NCBI GenBank assembly: GCA_910575565.1
Contig: CAJTFL010000005.1
Span: 124,001 to 188,000 of the forward strand
Reading direction: 5' to 3'
Length of the DNA stretch: 64,000 nt
DNA from: Lachnospiraceae bacterium
GTDB lineage: Bacteria > Bacillota > Clostridia > Lachnospirales > Lachnospiraceae
In this document: one piece after another, positions 9,917 to 18,564 of the stretch
Layout of the letters: every line of letters begins with the position of its first letter
Position numbering within the stretch: the first letter of the stretch is position 1
Notes under the pieces: model-generated
What the model was told of the DNA's origin: nothing
Seen by the model: only the letters and a program-made list of their open reading frames with translations
The model's database searches: none
Made by a program: the position numbers and the translations under genes

Positions 9917-11074
9917 ATGGAGATAAAAAGAAACATCCTATTAAACCCAGGCCCATCCACGACAACGGACACGGTTAAGCTGGCACAGGTTGTCCCGGAT
10001 ATCTGCCCAAGGGAAAAGGAATTCGGATCAATGATGGAAGGGATCCGCAGGGATTTAGTGGAGATTGTCCATGGGGATCCAAATGAGTACACGGCAGTCC
10101 TGTTTTGCGGATCCGGAACAATTAACATTGATGTCTGCCTGAATTCCTTATTGCCTGCGGAAAAGAAGATCCTCGTGGTCAACAACGGTGCATATAGCAC
10201 ACGGGCAGTTGAGGTCTGCCAGTATTATGGCCTGCCCCATATTGATTTATCCTTCCCGGTAGATCGATTGCCGGATTTGGCGGCGGTCAGGAAGGCTTTG
10301 CAGGATGACCCGGACATTGCCCTTGTGTACGCCACGCACCATGAAACCGGGACAGGCATATTGAACCCAATCCGGGAGATTGGCGCGCTGGCCCATGAAT
10401 ACGGGGCGGCATTTATTGCTGACACAACATCTTCCTATGCCATGAGGCCGATCAATGTGCATGAGGAAAACATTGATTTTTGCATGGCCTCAGCCCAAAA
10501 GGGGCTGATGGCAATGGCCGGATTGTCCTTTGTCATTGGGAGAGCCGACATGATCAGGCAATCTGCCAGCTGCCCAAGGCGGTCTTATTACTGCAACCTT
10601 TTCATGCAGTATGATTTTTTTGAGAAGACGGGGGAAATGCATTTTACCCCGCCTGTCCAGACAATCTATGCGGCGGTGCAGGCGCTTAAGGAATACTGGG
10701 CCGAGGGCGAGGAGAGGAAATGGGCGCGGCATACCAGGGTATTCGAGGCAATCCATAAAGGGCTGGACAGGCTGGGGTTTAAAGATGTGGTCAAGAGGGA
10801 ATGGCAGTCCGGGCTGGTAGTGTCCGTCCTTTACCCGGATGATGTGAACTGGGATTTTATGGGGGTGCATGATTACTGCTATGAGAGAGGGTTCACAATC
10901 TATCCCGGGAAAATTTCGGCGGCAAATACGTTCAGGCTTTGTGCGCTGGGCGCGATTGATGAAGGGGATATCGCCAGCTTTTTCAGGGTATTTAAAATGG
11001 CGCTGGAGCATTATGGGATATCCGTTCCGGTTAAATACGGTAAATACAGTGTTGGAGGAGGGATGGGGGCATGA
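9917..11074 (+). CDS. phnW: 2-aminoethylphosphonate transaminase
   Basis: PLP-dependent class V aminotransferase predicted to interconvert phosphonoacetaldehyde and AEP. In this biosynthetic setting it would aminate the aldehyde. The N-terminus ILLNPGPSTTTDTVK is diagnostic of PhnW; the PLP-binding Lys is Lys195 in SAQKGLMAM, with Asp169 in FIADTTSSY. The ATG at 9917 has GGAGG upstream; a longer frame to 9788 is AT-rich and lacks homology. Its stop overlaps the pepM start by 4 bp, so the two are co-translated. Sharp rise in GC relative to the gene before it. Confidence 0.9.
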   Translation: MEIKRNILLNPGPSTTTDTVKLAQVVPDICPREKEFGSMMEGIRRDLVEIVHGDPNEYTAVLFCGSGTINIDVCLNSLLPAEKKILVVNNGAYSTRAVEVCQYYGLPHIDLSFPVDRLPDLAAVRKALQDDPDIALVYATHHETGTGILNPIREIGALAHEYGAAFIADTTSSYAMRPINVHEENIDFCMASAQKGLMAMAGLSFVIGRADMIRQSASCPRRSYYCNLFMQYDFFEKTGEMHFTPPVQTIYAAVQALKEYWAEGEERKWARHTRVFEAIHKGLDRLGFKDVVKREWQSGLVVSVLYPDDVNWDFMGVHDYCYERGFTIYPGKISAANTFRLCALGAIDEGDIASFFRVFKMALEHYGISVPVKYGKYSVGGGMGA

Positions 11075-12366
11075 AGACGGTATATGCCTGCTTTACAACA
11101 GACGTTATCCATGAGGGGCATCTGAACATCATCCATGAGGCGGAAAAATACGGGGAGCTGACGGTGGGCGTGCTGTCCGATGAGGCGATGGTCAAATTTG
11201 ACCGGTTCCCCACAATTTCATTCCAGGAAAGGATGGAGCTTGTCCGTTCCATACCAGGCGTGGCCCGGGTGGTCAGGCAGGGGGATGTAATGTATGACGA
11301 GGTTATTTCGGAACTGCGCCCGGATTATGTCATCCATGGCGACAACTGGCTGGAAGGGCCGACGAGAGCTATCCGCTCCAATGTGGAGCGGATGCTGCGC
11401 CCCTATGGCGGGCAGATTATCGATGTCCCTTATACCTATAATGAAAATGTGAAGCGCATTGATGACAGGATCAGGGAAAAGCTTGCAATGCCAGAATTCA
11501 GGAGGAGGAGGCTTAAGCAGCTCCTGACAATAAGGCCCATTGTGAAAGCCATAGAAGTACATAGCGGCATCACGGGGGTGATTGCGGAAAAAACCGTGGT
11601 TGAGCATGGTGGGAGGCTGGATCAGTTTGACGCGATGTGGATTTCCTCCCTTTGCGACTCGACAGCCAAAGGGAAGCCGGACATTGAGCTTGTTGACATG
11701 ACTTCACGTTTCCGCACGATTGAGGACATTACGGAAGTTACCACCAAGCCCATCATTTTTGACGGGGACACAGGCGGGCTGGCGGAGCATTTCATGTACA
11801 ATGTCCGCTCTCTGGAGCGGCTGGGCGTGTCGGCGGTCATCATTGAGGACAAGACCGGGCTTAAGAAGAACTCGCTGTTTGGCACGGAGGCTGCCCAGAC
11901 GCAGGATTCCATTGGGCATTTCAGCGAAAAAATCCGGGCAGGGAAGAAGGCACAGCTGACGGATGACTTCATGATCATTGCACGGATTGAGAGCCTCATC
12001 CTTGAACGCGGCATGGGGGATGCGCTGGAGCGCGCCCATGCATTCGTAGGGGCCGGGGCAGACGGGATCATGATCCACAGCCGAAAAAAAGATCCAGCAG
12101 AGATTATTGAATTTTGTGACAAGTTCAGATCTGGGGATCAGGTAACTCCCTTGGTTGTTGTCCCGTCGTCATTCAATATGGTCACGGAGGAGGAGCTTGC
12201 GCAGCATGGCGTCAACATCGTGATTTACGCAAACCAGCTGACCAGGAGCGCATTCCCGGCAATGGAGGAAACGGCAAAGGATATTTTAAGGCATCACAGG
12301 GCGAAAGAAGTTGATGGCAGGCTCATGCCCATTAAAGACATCATTTCCCTGATTGATACGCTGTAA
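11071..12366 (+). CDS. pepM: Phosphoenolpyruvate mutase with N-terminal nucleotidyltransferase domain
   Basis: The C-terminal part (about 155-431) is a PEP mutase, which forms the C-P bond by converting PEP to phosphonopyruvate. The defining EDKTGLKKNS motif starts at residue 259 and the metal-binding DGDTGG is at 231-236. The N-terminal 135 residues are a cytidylyltransferase-like domain with HEGH at residues 14-17 (HxGH motif). Such fusions are known among pepM genes of surface-decoration clusters. The N-terminal domain's own reaction is not established here. It overlaps phnW by 4 bp and precedes pntC by 11 bp. Confidence 0.92.
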   Translation: MKTVYACFTTDVIHEGHLNIIHEAEKYGELTVGVLSDEAMVKFDRFPTISFQERMELVRSIPGVARVVRQGDVMYDEVISELRPDYVIHGDNWLEGPTRAIRSNVERMLRPYGGQIIDVPYTYNENVKRIDDRIREKLAMPEFRRRRLKQLLTIRPIVKAIEVHSGITGVIAEKTVVEHGGRLDQFDAMWISSLCDSTAKGKPDIELVDMTSRFRTIEDITEVTTKPIIFDGDTGGLAEHFMYNVRSLERLGVSAVIIEDKTGLKKNSLFGTEAAQTQDSIGHFSEKIRAGKKAQLTDDFMIIARIESLILERGMGDALERAHAFVGAGADGIMIHSRKKDPAEIIEFCDKFRSGDQVTPLVVVPSSFNMVTEEELAQHGVNIVIYANQLTRSAFPAMEETAKDILRHHRAKEVDGRLMPIKDIISLIDTL

Positions 12367-12377
12367 AAGGAGCGGAC

Positions 12378-13097
12378 ATGGTAAATGCGGTGGTAATGGC
12401 GTCCGGCATGGGAACCAGGATGAGGCCATTGACGGAAACGACGCCAAAGCCCTTGATAAAAGTAGGGGGCAAGCCAATGGTTGAGACGGTGATAGAGGGG
12501 CTTCAGGAAAGGGGCGTTGACCACATCGCCGTGGTGGTGGGATACCTGGGGCAGGAATTCAATTACCTTAAGGAAAAATATGGAAACGTGGCCATTGTTG
12601 AGAATGCCGACTATGGGACGGTCAATAACATCTCATCGGTCTACGCAGCAAGGGAGTTCTTGTCAGGGGGCAGCTGCTTCATCTGCGAAGCCGATATCTA
12701 TGTGCTGGATGGGCGTATTTTCCAGGAAAAGCTTGATGGCTCCTGCTATTATGGGAAGATGGTTGAAGGGTACTCCGATGACTGGGTGCTTGAGCAGGAT
12801 GGGGGCGGCAGGATTGTCCGGGTAGGGAAAGGCGGGAAGGACTGCTTCAACATGGTCGGGATAGCATACTTCACCGAGGGGGACGCAAGGATCCTATGCT
12901 CGGCAATTGAGGAAGAGTATGGGAAGGAAGGATATGAGGCCTTGTTTTGGGATGATGTGGTCAACAAGCACATCAGCAGGTTCAGGCTTGCCGTCCATCC
13001 GGTCAACGCAGGCCAGGTTGTGGAAATCGATACGGTAGAGGAATTGGAGGAAGTCCATAGAAAATTTTTTGGAAGGGGCGGATACGATGAAGGTTGA
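12378..13097 (+). CDS. pntC: CTP:phosphonate cytidylyltransferase (PntC/LicC-like)
   Basis: Nucleotidyltransferase of the LicC/RfbA fold with the nucleotide-binding signature VVMASGMGTRMRPLTETTPK at residues 5-24. ENADYGTVNNISSVYAA, CEADIYVLD and the late FWDDVV segment match the LicC-like group. Since it sits inside a complete AEP operon, it most likely makes CMP-AEP, as described for PntC, and not CDP-choline. An AGGAGCG site precedes the ATG. The product would feed LicD. Its substrate is an inference from context. It overlaps the next gene by 11 bp. Confidence 0.85.
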   Translation: MVNAVVMASGMGTRMRPLTETTPKPLIKVGGKPMVETVIEGLQERGVDHIAVVVGYLGQEFNYLKEKYGNVAIVENADYGTVNNISSVYAAREFLSGGSCFICEADIYVLDGRIFQEKLDGSCYYGKMVEGYSDDWVLEQDGGGRIVRVGKGGKDCFNMVGIAYFTEGDARILCSAIEEEYGKEGYEALFWDDVVNKHISRFRLAVHPVNAGQVVEIDTVEELEEVHRKFFGRGGYDEG

Positions 13098-14205
13098 GAA
13101 ACTGATGGGGATCATTGGATCGGAATTTTATGCCGGGGTCCCGGACTCCCAGTTGAGGGCGCTTTGCGACTGCCTGATTGATCGGTATGGGGCAGATCCG
13201 GAGCACCACATTATTGCCGCCAACGAGGGGAACTGTGCAGCGCTGGCGGCGGGATACCACCTGGCAACCGGGAAAGTGCCCGTGGTTTATATGCAGAACA
13301 GTGGCGAAGGGAACATCATCAATCCGGCGGCAAGCCTCCTTAATGACAAGGTTTACGCCATCCCGGTCATTTTCATCATCGGCTGGCGTGGCGAGCCAGG
13401 GATCCGCGACGAGCCGCAGCATATTTACCAGGGAGAGGTGACGCTGAAACTGCTGGAAGACATGGGCATAGCGTATTTTGTCGTGGGGCAGGGCACGGGG
13501 GAAGCGGAGCTGCGGGAAAAAATGGGGGAGTTCAGGGCATTGCTGGGACAGGGGAAGGACGTGGCCTTCGTCATCCGCAAGGGCGCCCTTTCTTATGATG
13601 GCAAGGCCGAGTACGCCAGCCAGTATGCAATGCCCAGGGAAGAGATCATCCGGCATATCGTGGCCTGCTCCGGCGGGGATCCGGTTGTGTCCACTACAGG
13701 CAAGGCCAGCCGCGAGCTATTTGAGATCCGTGCCAGGCAGGGCCAGCCCCACAAATATGATTTCCTGACGGTTGGCTCCATGGGGCATAGCTCGTCCATT
13801 GCCTTGGGTATCGCCATTAACAAGCCGGGCAGGAAAGTGTGGTGCATTGACGGGGATGGCGCGGTCTTAATGCATATGGGAGCCATGGCAGTGATTGGGA
13901 CAAACGCCCCGGAAAACCTAATCCATGTGGTAATTAATAATGGCGCACATGAAACAGTTGGCGGTATGCCTACGGTGGCTTCAAGCATTGATTTAACGGC
14001 CATTGCGAAGGCTTGCGGCTACTTGAATGCTGTGTGCGTAAGTGATGCCGATGGTTTGGATAAAGAACTGGCAGCGGCTAAGCTGAGAAAAGGATTGAGC
14101 TTTATTGAAGTAAAATGCGCCATTGGAGCCAGGGCCGATTTAGGCAGGCCGACTACTACGGCAGTTGAAAATAAGAAAAGCTTTATGGAATATCTGCAAG
14201 AGTAA
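13087..14205 (+). CDS. ppd: Phosphonopyruvate decarboxylase
   Basis: TPP-dependent enzyme that decarboxylates phosphonopyruvate to phosphonoacetaldehyde and so drives the unfavourable PEP mutase step. The N-terminal domain has GVPDSQLRALCD and the catalytic-glutamate motif NEGNCAALAAG near residue 47. The C-terminal domain has the TPP/Mg signature GDGAVLMHMG followed by VINNGAHETVGG. Length (372 aa) is usual. The ATG at 13087 has GGAAGGGG upstream and fits better than the upstream in-frame ATG at 13069. It is the last gene of the operon and is followed by a strong terminator. Confidence 0.92.
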   Translation: MKVEKLMGIIGSEFYAGVPDSQLRALCDCLIDRYGADPEHHIIAANEGNCAALAAGYHLATGKVPVVYMQNSGEGNIINPAASLLNDKVYAIPVIFIIGWRGEPGIRDEPQHIYQGEVTLKLLEDMGIAYFVVGQGTGEAELREKMGEFRALLGQGKDVAFVIRKGALSYDGKAEYASQYAMPREEIIRHIVACSGGDPVVSTTGKASRELFEIRARQGQPHKYDFLTVGSMGHSSSIALGIAINKPGRKVWCIDGDGAVLMHMGAMAVIGTNAPENLIHVVINNGAHETVGGMPTVASSIDLTAIAKACGYLNAVCVSDADGLDKELAAAKLRKGLSFIEVKCAIGARADLGRPTTTAVENKKSFMEYLQE

Positions 14206-14256
14206 AGCTTATTTCAGCATTGGCTACGCCGCCAGAAACAAAATTAATGATAAAGC

Positions 14257-14305
14257 GCAGAAATAACCGCTTTAGTTTAGTAAAATAAGCGGTTATTTCT
14301 GCTTT
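14257..14305. terminator. Terminator after the phosphonate operon
   Basis: A perfect 16-bp inverted repeat, GCAGAAATAACCGCTT at 14257-14272 and its complement at 14287-14302, with a 14-nt loop and a short T run. It lies 50 bp after the ppd stop codon. Confidence 0.8.
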
Positions 14306-14608
14306 AATGTTTACGGGCTAATTTAATATTTATGATCTAACTGTCAATCGGCACTTCCTCAGAAAAGCGTCTGTTCGGATAGATGTATTATTCGCTATTT
14401 ATATATCATGATAAGGAAAGAGTTTAACGATATTTCCAACTTTTCAAAAATTTTACGATTTTGGTGAGTTTTTATCGTCTGTCAGATATGAAGTTAAAGT
14501 TTGCAAAGTCCCCATTGTGATTAAAAATATCCTGGAAATATGAAGCAAAATGTGATAAAATAAATTTTACGAAAATACGTATACTATATAGAAATGAGGA
14601 AGACAAGG
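14306..14608. other. AT-rich intergenic region before the two-gene island
   Basis: No convincing gene. AT content climbs sharply here, marking the change from the GC-rich phosphonate operon to the AT-rich island. A TATACT hexamer at 14580-14585 could be a -10 box for the following gene, but no good -35 is visible. Confidence 0.4.
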
Positions 14609-15790
14609 ATGGAAGTAATGTCAAGGATTTATGATAAGCGAATTAATAGTACAAATTTATATGTTACAACCACATTTAAGGAATATTTGAGCATTGCCGG
14701 ACAGTTGATTAAAAATAATGAATTGCAAAGAAAAAGGGTAAAAACATCAAAAACCGTATATTCGCTATTAAAGACGGATTTGATCAATGGCTGTGTGATG
14801 CCTCCTATTGTATTGGCGATTATCAATAATGATGAAATTTCAAACAAAAATACAGACAAGGAAATATTTGAATACATTAAAAAGAACAGTAAAAATGTTT
14901 TGATTCTTGATGGATTGCAACGCACATATACATTAATAGATGCGGGAAATGAAATAAGCGATGAGAAGCGAGAAGAATTTTTGAATTATGAGATGCGGCT
15001 AGAGATATATATCGATATAAACAAGTTTGGTGTGCTGTATAGAATGCTTACTTTGAATACAGGGCAGACGCCGATGTCTCCCAGGCATCAATTAGAGATG
15101 CTGTATAGTGGGATGTTGGATACGGAGGTAGAAGGAATCAAGTTAGTTAGAGAAGTAGAGGGAAAGGCAACCCCGGATGATAATGAGTTTATCTTTAAAA
15201 ATGTTATTGAAGGATTTAATTCTTATATGAATAGAAATGAACTTCCAATGGATAGGGAGGATATATTAGAAAATATTCGGATTCTAGAAAATATGGCAAA
15301 CGAAAATATTAAAGAAGATTTGTTTAAAGAGTTTTTGGAGATATATGTAAAATTATTTAAAGCATTGCGAAAAGTTAGCGGAGATTATATTGTAAAAAAA
15401 GAAGATTTAGAGGAGTATGAAATCATTAGTGCGCCATTTGGAAATAAGGTTAGCAAAATATTTTCTACTTCTCAGGCGATGACTGGTTTTGGTGCGGCTT
15501 TTGGCATTATGAAGGACAAAGGGATATTTAAAAAAGAAAAAAATGACTTTGTTTTTCTGAAGGGTATTATTGATAATATTGATAGAACGAATAGTGGAAA
15601 TGAATGGCTTATGATATTTTTGAAGAAAATGGATATTATAAAGAATAATTCAAAGAAAATAGGTAATGGGCAAAGAATGTTTTTTCACTATTTTTATAGA
15701 GAACTTTTAAATCCTGAAAGTGACTCATTTCTTAGACTTAATGCCGCTGTAGAAAATGGGTATAAAAAATATGATAGTCAGGTGAATTAA
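14609..15790 (+). CDS. DGQHR/DndB-like (ParB-fold) protein of unknown function
   Basis: Protein of about 393 aa. The segment ending INGCVMPPIVLAI (near residue 70) followed by VLILDGLQRTYTL (near residue 100) resembles the DGQHR domain of DndB-type proteins and, more loosely, the DGQQR motif of DUF262 proteins. Here the motif reads DGLQR. A later LNTGQTPMSPRHQLE stretch also recalls that group. These families sit in DNA modification and defence loci. The ATG at 14609 has GAGGA upstream; 14594 and 14618 are alternatives. The gene is 1 bp from its partner and AT-rich. The exact function is unknown. Confidence 0.65.
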   Translation: MEVMSRIYDKRINSTNLYVTTTFKEYLSIAGQLIKNNELQRKRVKTSKTVYSLLKTDLINGCVMPPIVLAIINNDEISNKNTDKEIFEYIKKNSKNVLILDGLQRTYTLIDAGNEISDEKREEFLNYEMRLEIYIDINKFGVLYRMLTLNTGQTPMSPRHQLEMLYSGMLDTEVEGIKLVREVEGKATPDDNEFIFKNVIEGFNSYMNRNELPMDREDILENIRILENMANENIKEDLFKEFLEIYVKLFKALRKVSGDYIVKKEDLEEYEIISAPFGNKVSKIFSTSQAMTGFGAAFGIMKDKGIFKKEKNDFVFLKGIIDNIDRTNSGNEWLMIFLKKMDIIKNNSKKIGNGQRMFFHYFYRELLNPESDSFLRLNAAVENGYKKYDSQVN

Positions 15791-15791
15791 A

Positions 15792-16877
15792 ATGTTCTTA
15801 AAATATACAAATATTAAAGAAATATTTTGCAAATACGATTATGATAAAGCAAGCAATTCTTTTTCTGTTTTTAACAGTGATAAAACCATGGAAATTACGT
15901 ATCAATCAGTCATTTCATTAGATGACGCATACAATCCGCAAAATTTTGAGATGACTTTATTGGAAAATAAAAATGCATCTGAAAATAGCATATTTTGCGT
16001 GTATGCAGATGATATCCGCGTGGGGTGGATATTTCCTGTTCAAGCGCTTTTGTCTGCAGAGCACGAATATGCGAATAATATTCATTTTCTAAGGTATGCT
16101 TATATAGCGATATGTAAGTTGATAGCCTGCATTGATGAAAAAGATGTGCGCGATTTCACGACTGATTTTGATTTATTGGATTTTTACCGTTCAGAACAGC
16201 AGATATTATTAGTGGATAAAGAAAATATAGCTCAAATACCCGATTATAGTATTGAGCATTACGTGGTTAGTCTTTTTTTAAAAGGATATAGTTTTACAGG
16301 AAAGGGAAATGCATTTGTAAATGTTGATTCAATTAATAAAAATTTGAAGCTAACAAGTTTACCGGATGAGTTAAGAAAGATAGAATATATTAATACATTA
16401 TTTAAAAATTTAATCCCTTTGGAAATGGAAGCTTTCTCTAAATTTCATGTATTATACCAAATCATTGAATTATTAATTATTATTGTATTTCAAACGAAAT
16501 TTGTGCACTTCGTTGAAAAATTTAAAGACACTTCGCTAGAATTGAAAAGTAATTCTGAAAAACTGTTTGATGATAAAAATGAATTGGATAGCATGATGGG
16601 AGAAAAAAATAGAGTAAGATGGTTAATGAATAATTATACGGCTATTTCACAGGATAAAAAAGAGATATTAAATGATTACTGTAAAGAAATTCTTGAGAAA
16701 AATCAGCGCAGATATTCAGAAAATATGCCGGAGAATTTATATGATGTAAGATGTTTGATTGTACATAGCTTGTATACATTAGATGATTGTTGTTATAACC
16801 AAATATTGCCAGGATTAAATGACGCTTTTTTAGCGGTTATTTTAGAAATGTTGCAGTCTTTTTCAATTCCGAATTAA
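15792..16877 (+). CDS. Partner protein with C-terminal HEPN-like motif
   Basis: Protein of 361 aa with no family I can name from its N-terminal two thirds. Near the C-terminus, LYDVRCLIVHSLYTL (about residues 315-330) has an RxxxxH arrangement like the active site of HEPN ribonucleases and lies between helices, as in Apea-type HEPN domains. The usual Asn/His/Asp after the Arg is Cys here, so activity is uncertain. A hydrophobic helix near residues 221-236 (LLIIIVFQT) may be structural. It starts 1 bp after its partner's stop, so the two are surely co-translated. Confidence 0.55.
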   Translation: MFLKYTNIKEIFCKYDYDKASNSFSVFNSDKTMEITYQSVISLDDAYNPQNFEMTLLENKNASENSIFCVYADDIRVGWIFPVQALLSAEHEYANNIHFLRYAYIAICKLIACIDEKDVRDFTTDFDLLDFYRSEQQILLVDKENIAQIPDYSIEHYVVSLFLKGYSFTGKGNAFVNVDSINKNLKLTSLPDELRKIEYINTLFKNLIPLEMEAFSKFHVLYQIIELLIIIVFQTKFVHFVEKFKDTSLELKSNSEKLFDDKNELDSMMGEKNRVRWLMNNYTAISQDKKEILNDYCKEILEKNQRRYSENMPENLYDVRCLIVHSLYTLDDCCYNQILPGLNDAFLAVILEMLQSFSIPN

Positions 16878-16931
16878 TGTTTTAGTGTAAATAAAAAGTG
16901 AAGTTGAACCGTAAAAATAAAATTTTAAAGT

Positions 16932-17034
16932 ATAAGGCTGGCAAAAAAACTTTACGCTTTAGCAATATATAGCGAAATAATTTGAATAGTTATGCTATAT
17001 ATTGCAAGGAGCAATTGTTTTGTGTCAGCCTTAT
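16932..17034. repeat. Nested inverted-repeat element
   Basis: Outer arms ATAAGGCTG (16932-16940) and CAGCCTTAT (17026-17034) enclose a perfect inner pair GCAATATATAGC (16962-16973) and GCTATATATTGC (16994-17005). The whole is about 103 bp. It may be a small MITE-like element or act as the end of transcription for the two-gene island; no long T run follows. Confidence 0.5.
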
Positions 17035-17102
17035 CTTTGGGTTAGATTCATTTTAATGTGCTAAACATATTTAATTTTTGCTAAAAATAGCGATTCTTGC
17101 AC

Positions 17103-18488
17103 CTACTGAATCGTCTGATCCCCATCTTTTATGCAGACATGGTAAGGCACGCCTAGCTGTGCCATCCAGCTTCTGGTTTCTATCGTCCGCCAGCTGCCGG
17201 AATTTACGCCGCTGCCGCTGTCGTTATTCCACAGCCATTCCGGCGCGGGCCACAGGCAGATTTCCGGGCGGAGCACCTGGTATACTTCCAGGCCTACGCC
17301 GTTCTGGCCGTGGTGAGCCATTTGGAGGATATCGCACGTTAATAATTCCGGCGGGGTGTCCTCGATAAACTGTTTTCCCGTTTCCGCGCCCATATCTCCA
17401 AGGAATAAAGCTTTTTTTCCGTTAATGTCCAGCATATAGGCCACGGAGCTGTTGTTGATGGAATTGTAGGACTGGAGGTACGGCTTATTCATTACCGTGA
17501 TTTTAATATTATCTACCCAGATTTCCTGGCCTTTGTAGATATCCCCATGGAGCTTTTCCTGGGGAAGAAGGGAGAGGGTATTCATTAGCGCTGCTACCAT
17601 GTCGGCCCGGTAAGCTTCGTACTCTTGATACCAACTCAGATTGGCAAAGGAGTAGTAAAGATTGTCCACGGTAATCCCGCATTCCGGGTGGCTTAAAATA
17701 TAATTCAGCGCCCCTACGTGGTCGGAATGGGGATGGGTAATCAGCCAGGTATCCACGTGTCCGCCCCTGGCCATTAGTGATTGGATTAAGTGGGCAGCGT
17801 CCTCTTCCACTCCGCCGTCAATCATGATGATTTTCCCCTGGTTTGTTTCGATAAGCACGGACAGCATCTGGCTGGCGGTTTGGTTTGCCAAAAGGGTAAG
17901 CTTTGAGCCGCCTAGGTATCCGGTGATGGGCGTGGCGACGGTCATTACCGGAGGATAGCTTTCCCCGCCGGGGCCGGTTTTATTGCCGCCAGTGCCGGTA
18001 GAGCGAATTACGCGGGTTTTAGAAGCCTGGCTGCCTGTTTCCCCGGTGTTTCCTGCGGCAGTTTGGCTGTTTTGCGCTGCTGCGCTGTCTCCTGTGGCAG
18101 CCTGGCTACCCTGCGCTACCGTGCTCCCGGAAGAATTTTGGCTGCCTTCTCCTGCGCTGTTTCCCGGCGGAGTCTGGCTGCTTTGTGTGCCGTTATTTCC
18201 CGGCGGCGTCTGGCTGTCAATCACCGTGCCGGGGCGGCCGTTTTCGGCGGAGTCGGGGAAGGAATTCCACTGGGAAAAGGAGCTCCGCCGGGAAAGGGCG
18301 GCCTTTTGTTCAACTGCCATTTCAAAGCTTTGTTTTTTCACAATCAGAGAATCGGGGATGATCCCTTCCGCAGCCTGGGGGCGGGGCCATCCGGCCAAGG
18401 TTCGCAGGTTTTGGTATCCTGCGGGGATTACGGCGGCACAGAAGGCCAGGATGCAGGCTTTTTTGGTATGCCGAAGCCAATTTTTCAT
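17103..18488 (-). CDS. Exported metallo-beta-lactamase-fold hydrolase (ComEC-like domain)
   Basis: Protein of 461 aa with an N-terminal basic-hydrophobic segment (signal or anchor, residues about 8-25), a low-complexity linker of roughly 90-150 rich in Ser/Gln/Gly/Thr with repeated SQTPPGN and GSQ units, and a C-terminal metallo-beta-lactamase domain. The zinc motif THPHSDHVGA lies near residue 247, with MIDGGVEEDA before it and FLGDMG after. Such ComEC/Rec2-like extracellular MBL proteins may act on nucleic acids or phosphoesters; the substrate here is unknown. AGAAAGGAA precedes the ATG. It follows the lipoprotein gene on the same strand. Confidence 0.85.
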   Translation of the reverse strand: MKNWLRHTKKACILAFCAAVIPAGYQNLRTLAGWPRPQAAEGIIPDSLIVKKQSFEMAVEQKAALSRRSSFSQWNSFPDSAENGRPGTVIDSQTPPGNNGTQSSQTPPGNSAGEGSQNSSGSTVAQGSQAATGDSAAAQNSQTAAGNTGETGSQASKTRVIRSTGTGGNKTGPGGESYPPVMTVATPITGYLGGSKLTLLANQTASQMLSVLIETNQGKIIMIDGGVEEDAAHLIQSLMARGGHVDTWLITHPHSDHVGALNYILSHPECGITVDNLYYSFANLSWYQEYEAYRADMVAALMNTLSLLPQEKLHGDIYKGQEIWVDNIKITVMNKPYLQSYNSINNSSVAYMLDINGKKALFLGDMGAETGKQFIEDTPPELLTCDILQMAHHGQNGVGLEVYQVLRPEICLWPAPEWLWNNDSGSGVNSGSWRTIETRSWMAQLGVPYHVCIKDGDQTIQ

Positions 18489-18564
18489 GATGGTAGAGTT
18501 CCTTTCTGTGATGGTAGAGTTTCTCTCTGGTAGATGCTCCTTTGGTTTGCCCTTCGTTCTGTGG

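Noticed and set aside
10490..11011. Long minus-strand frame within phnW
   Set aside because: It is the antisense of a clear aminotransferase gene; GC-rich genes commonly give such open frames.
11622..12122. Minus-strand frame with Ser/Arg-rich product in pepM
   Set aside because: Antisense artefact; no start site and no family pattern.
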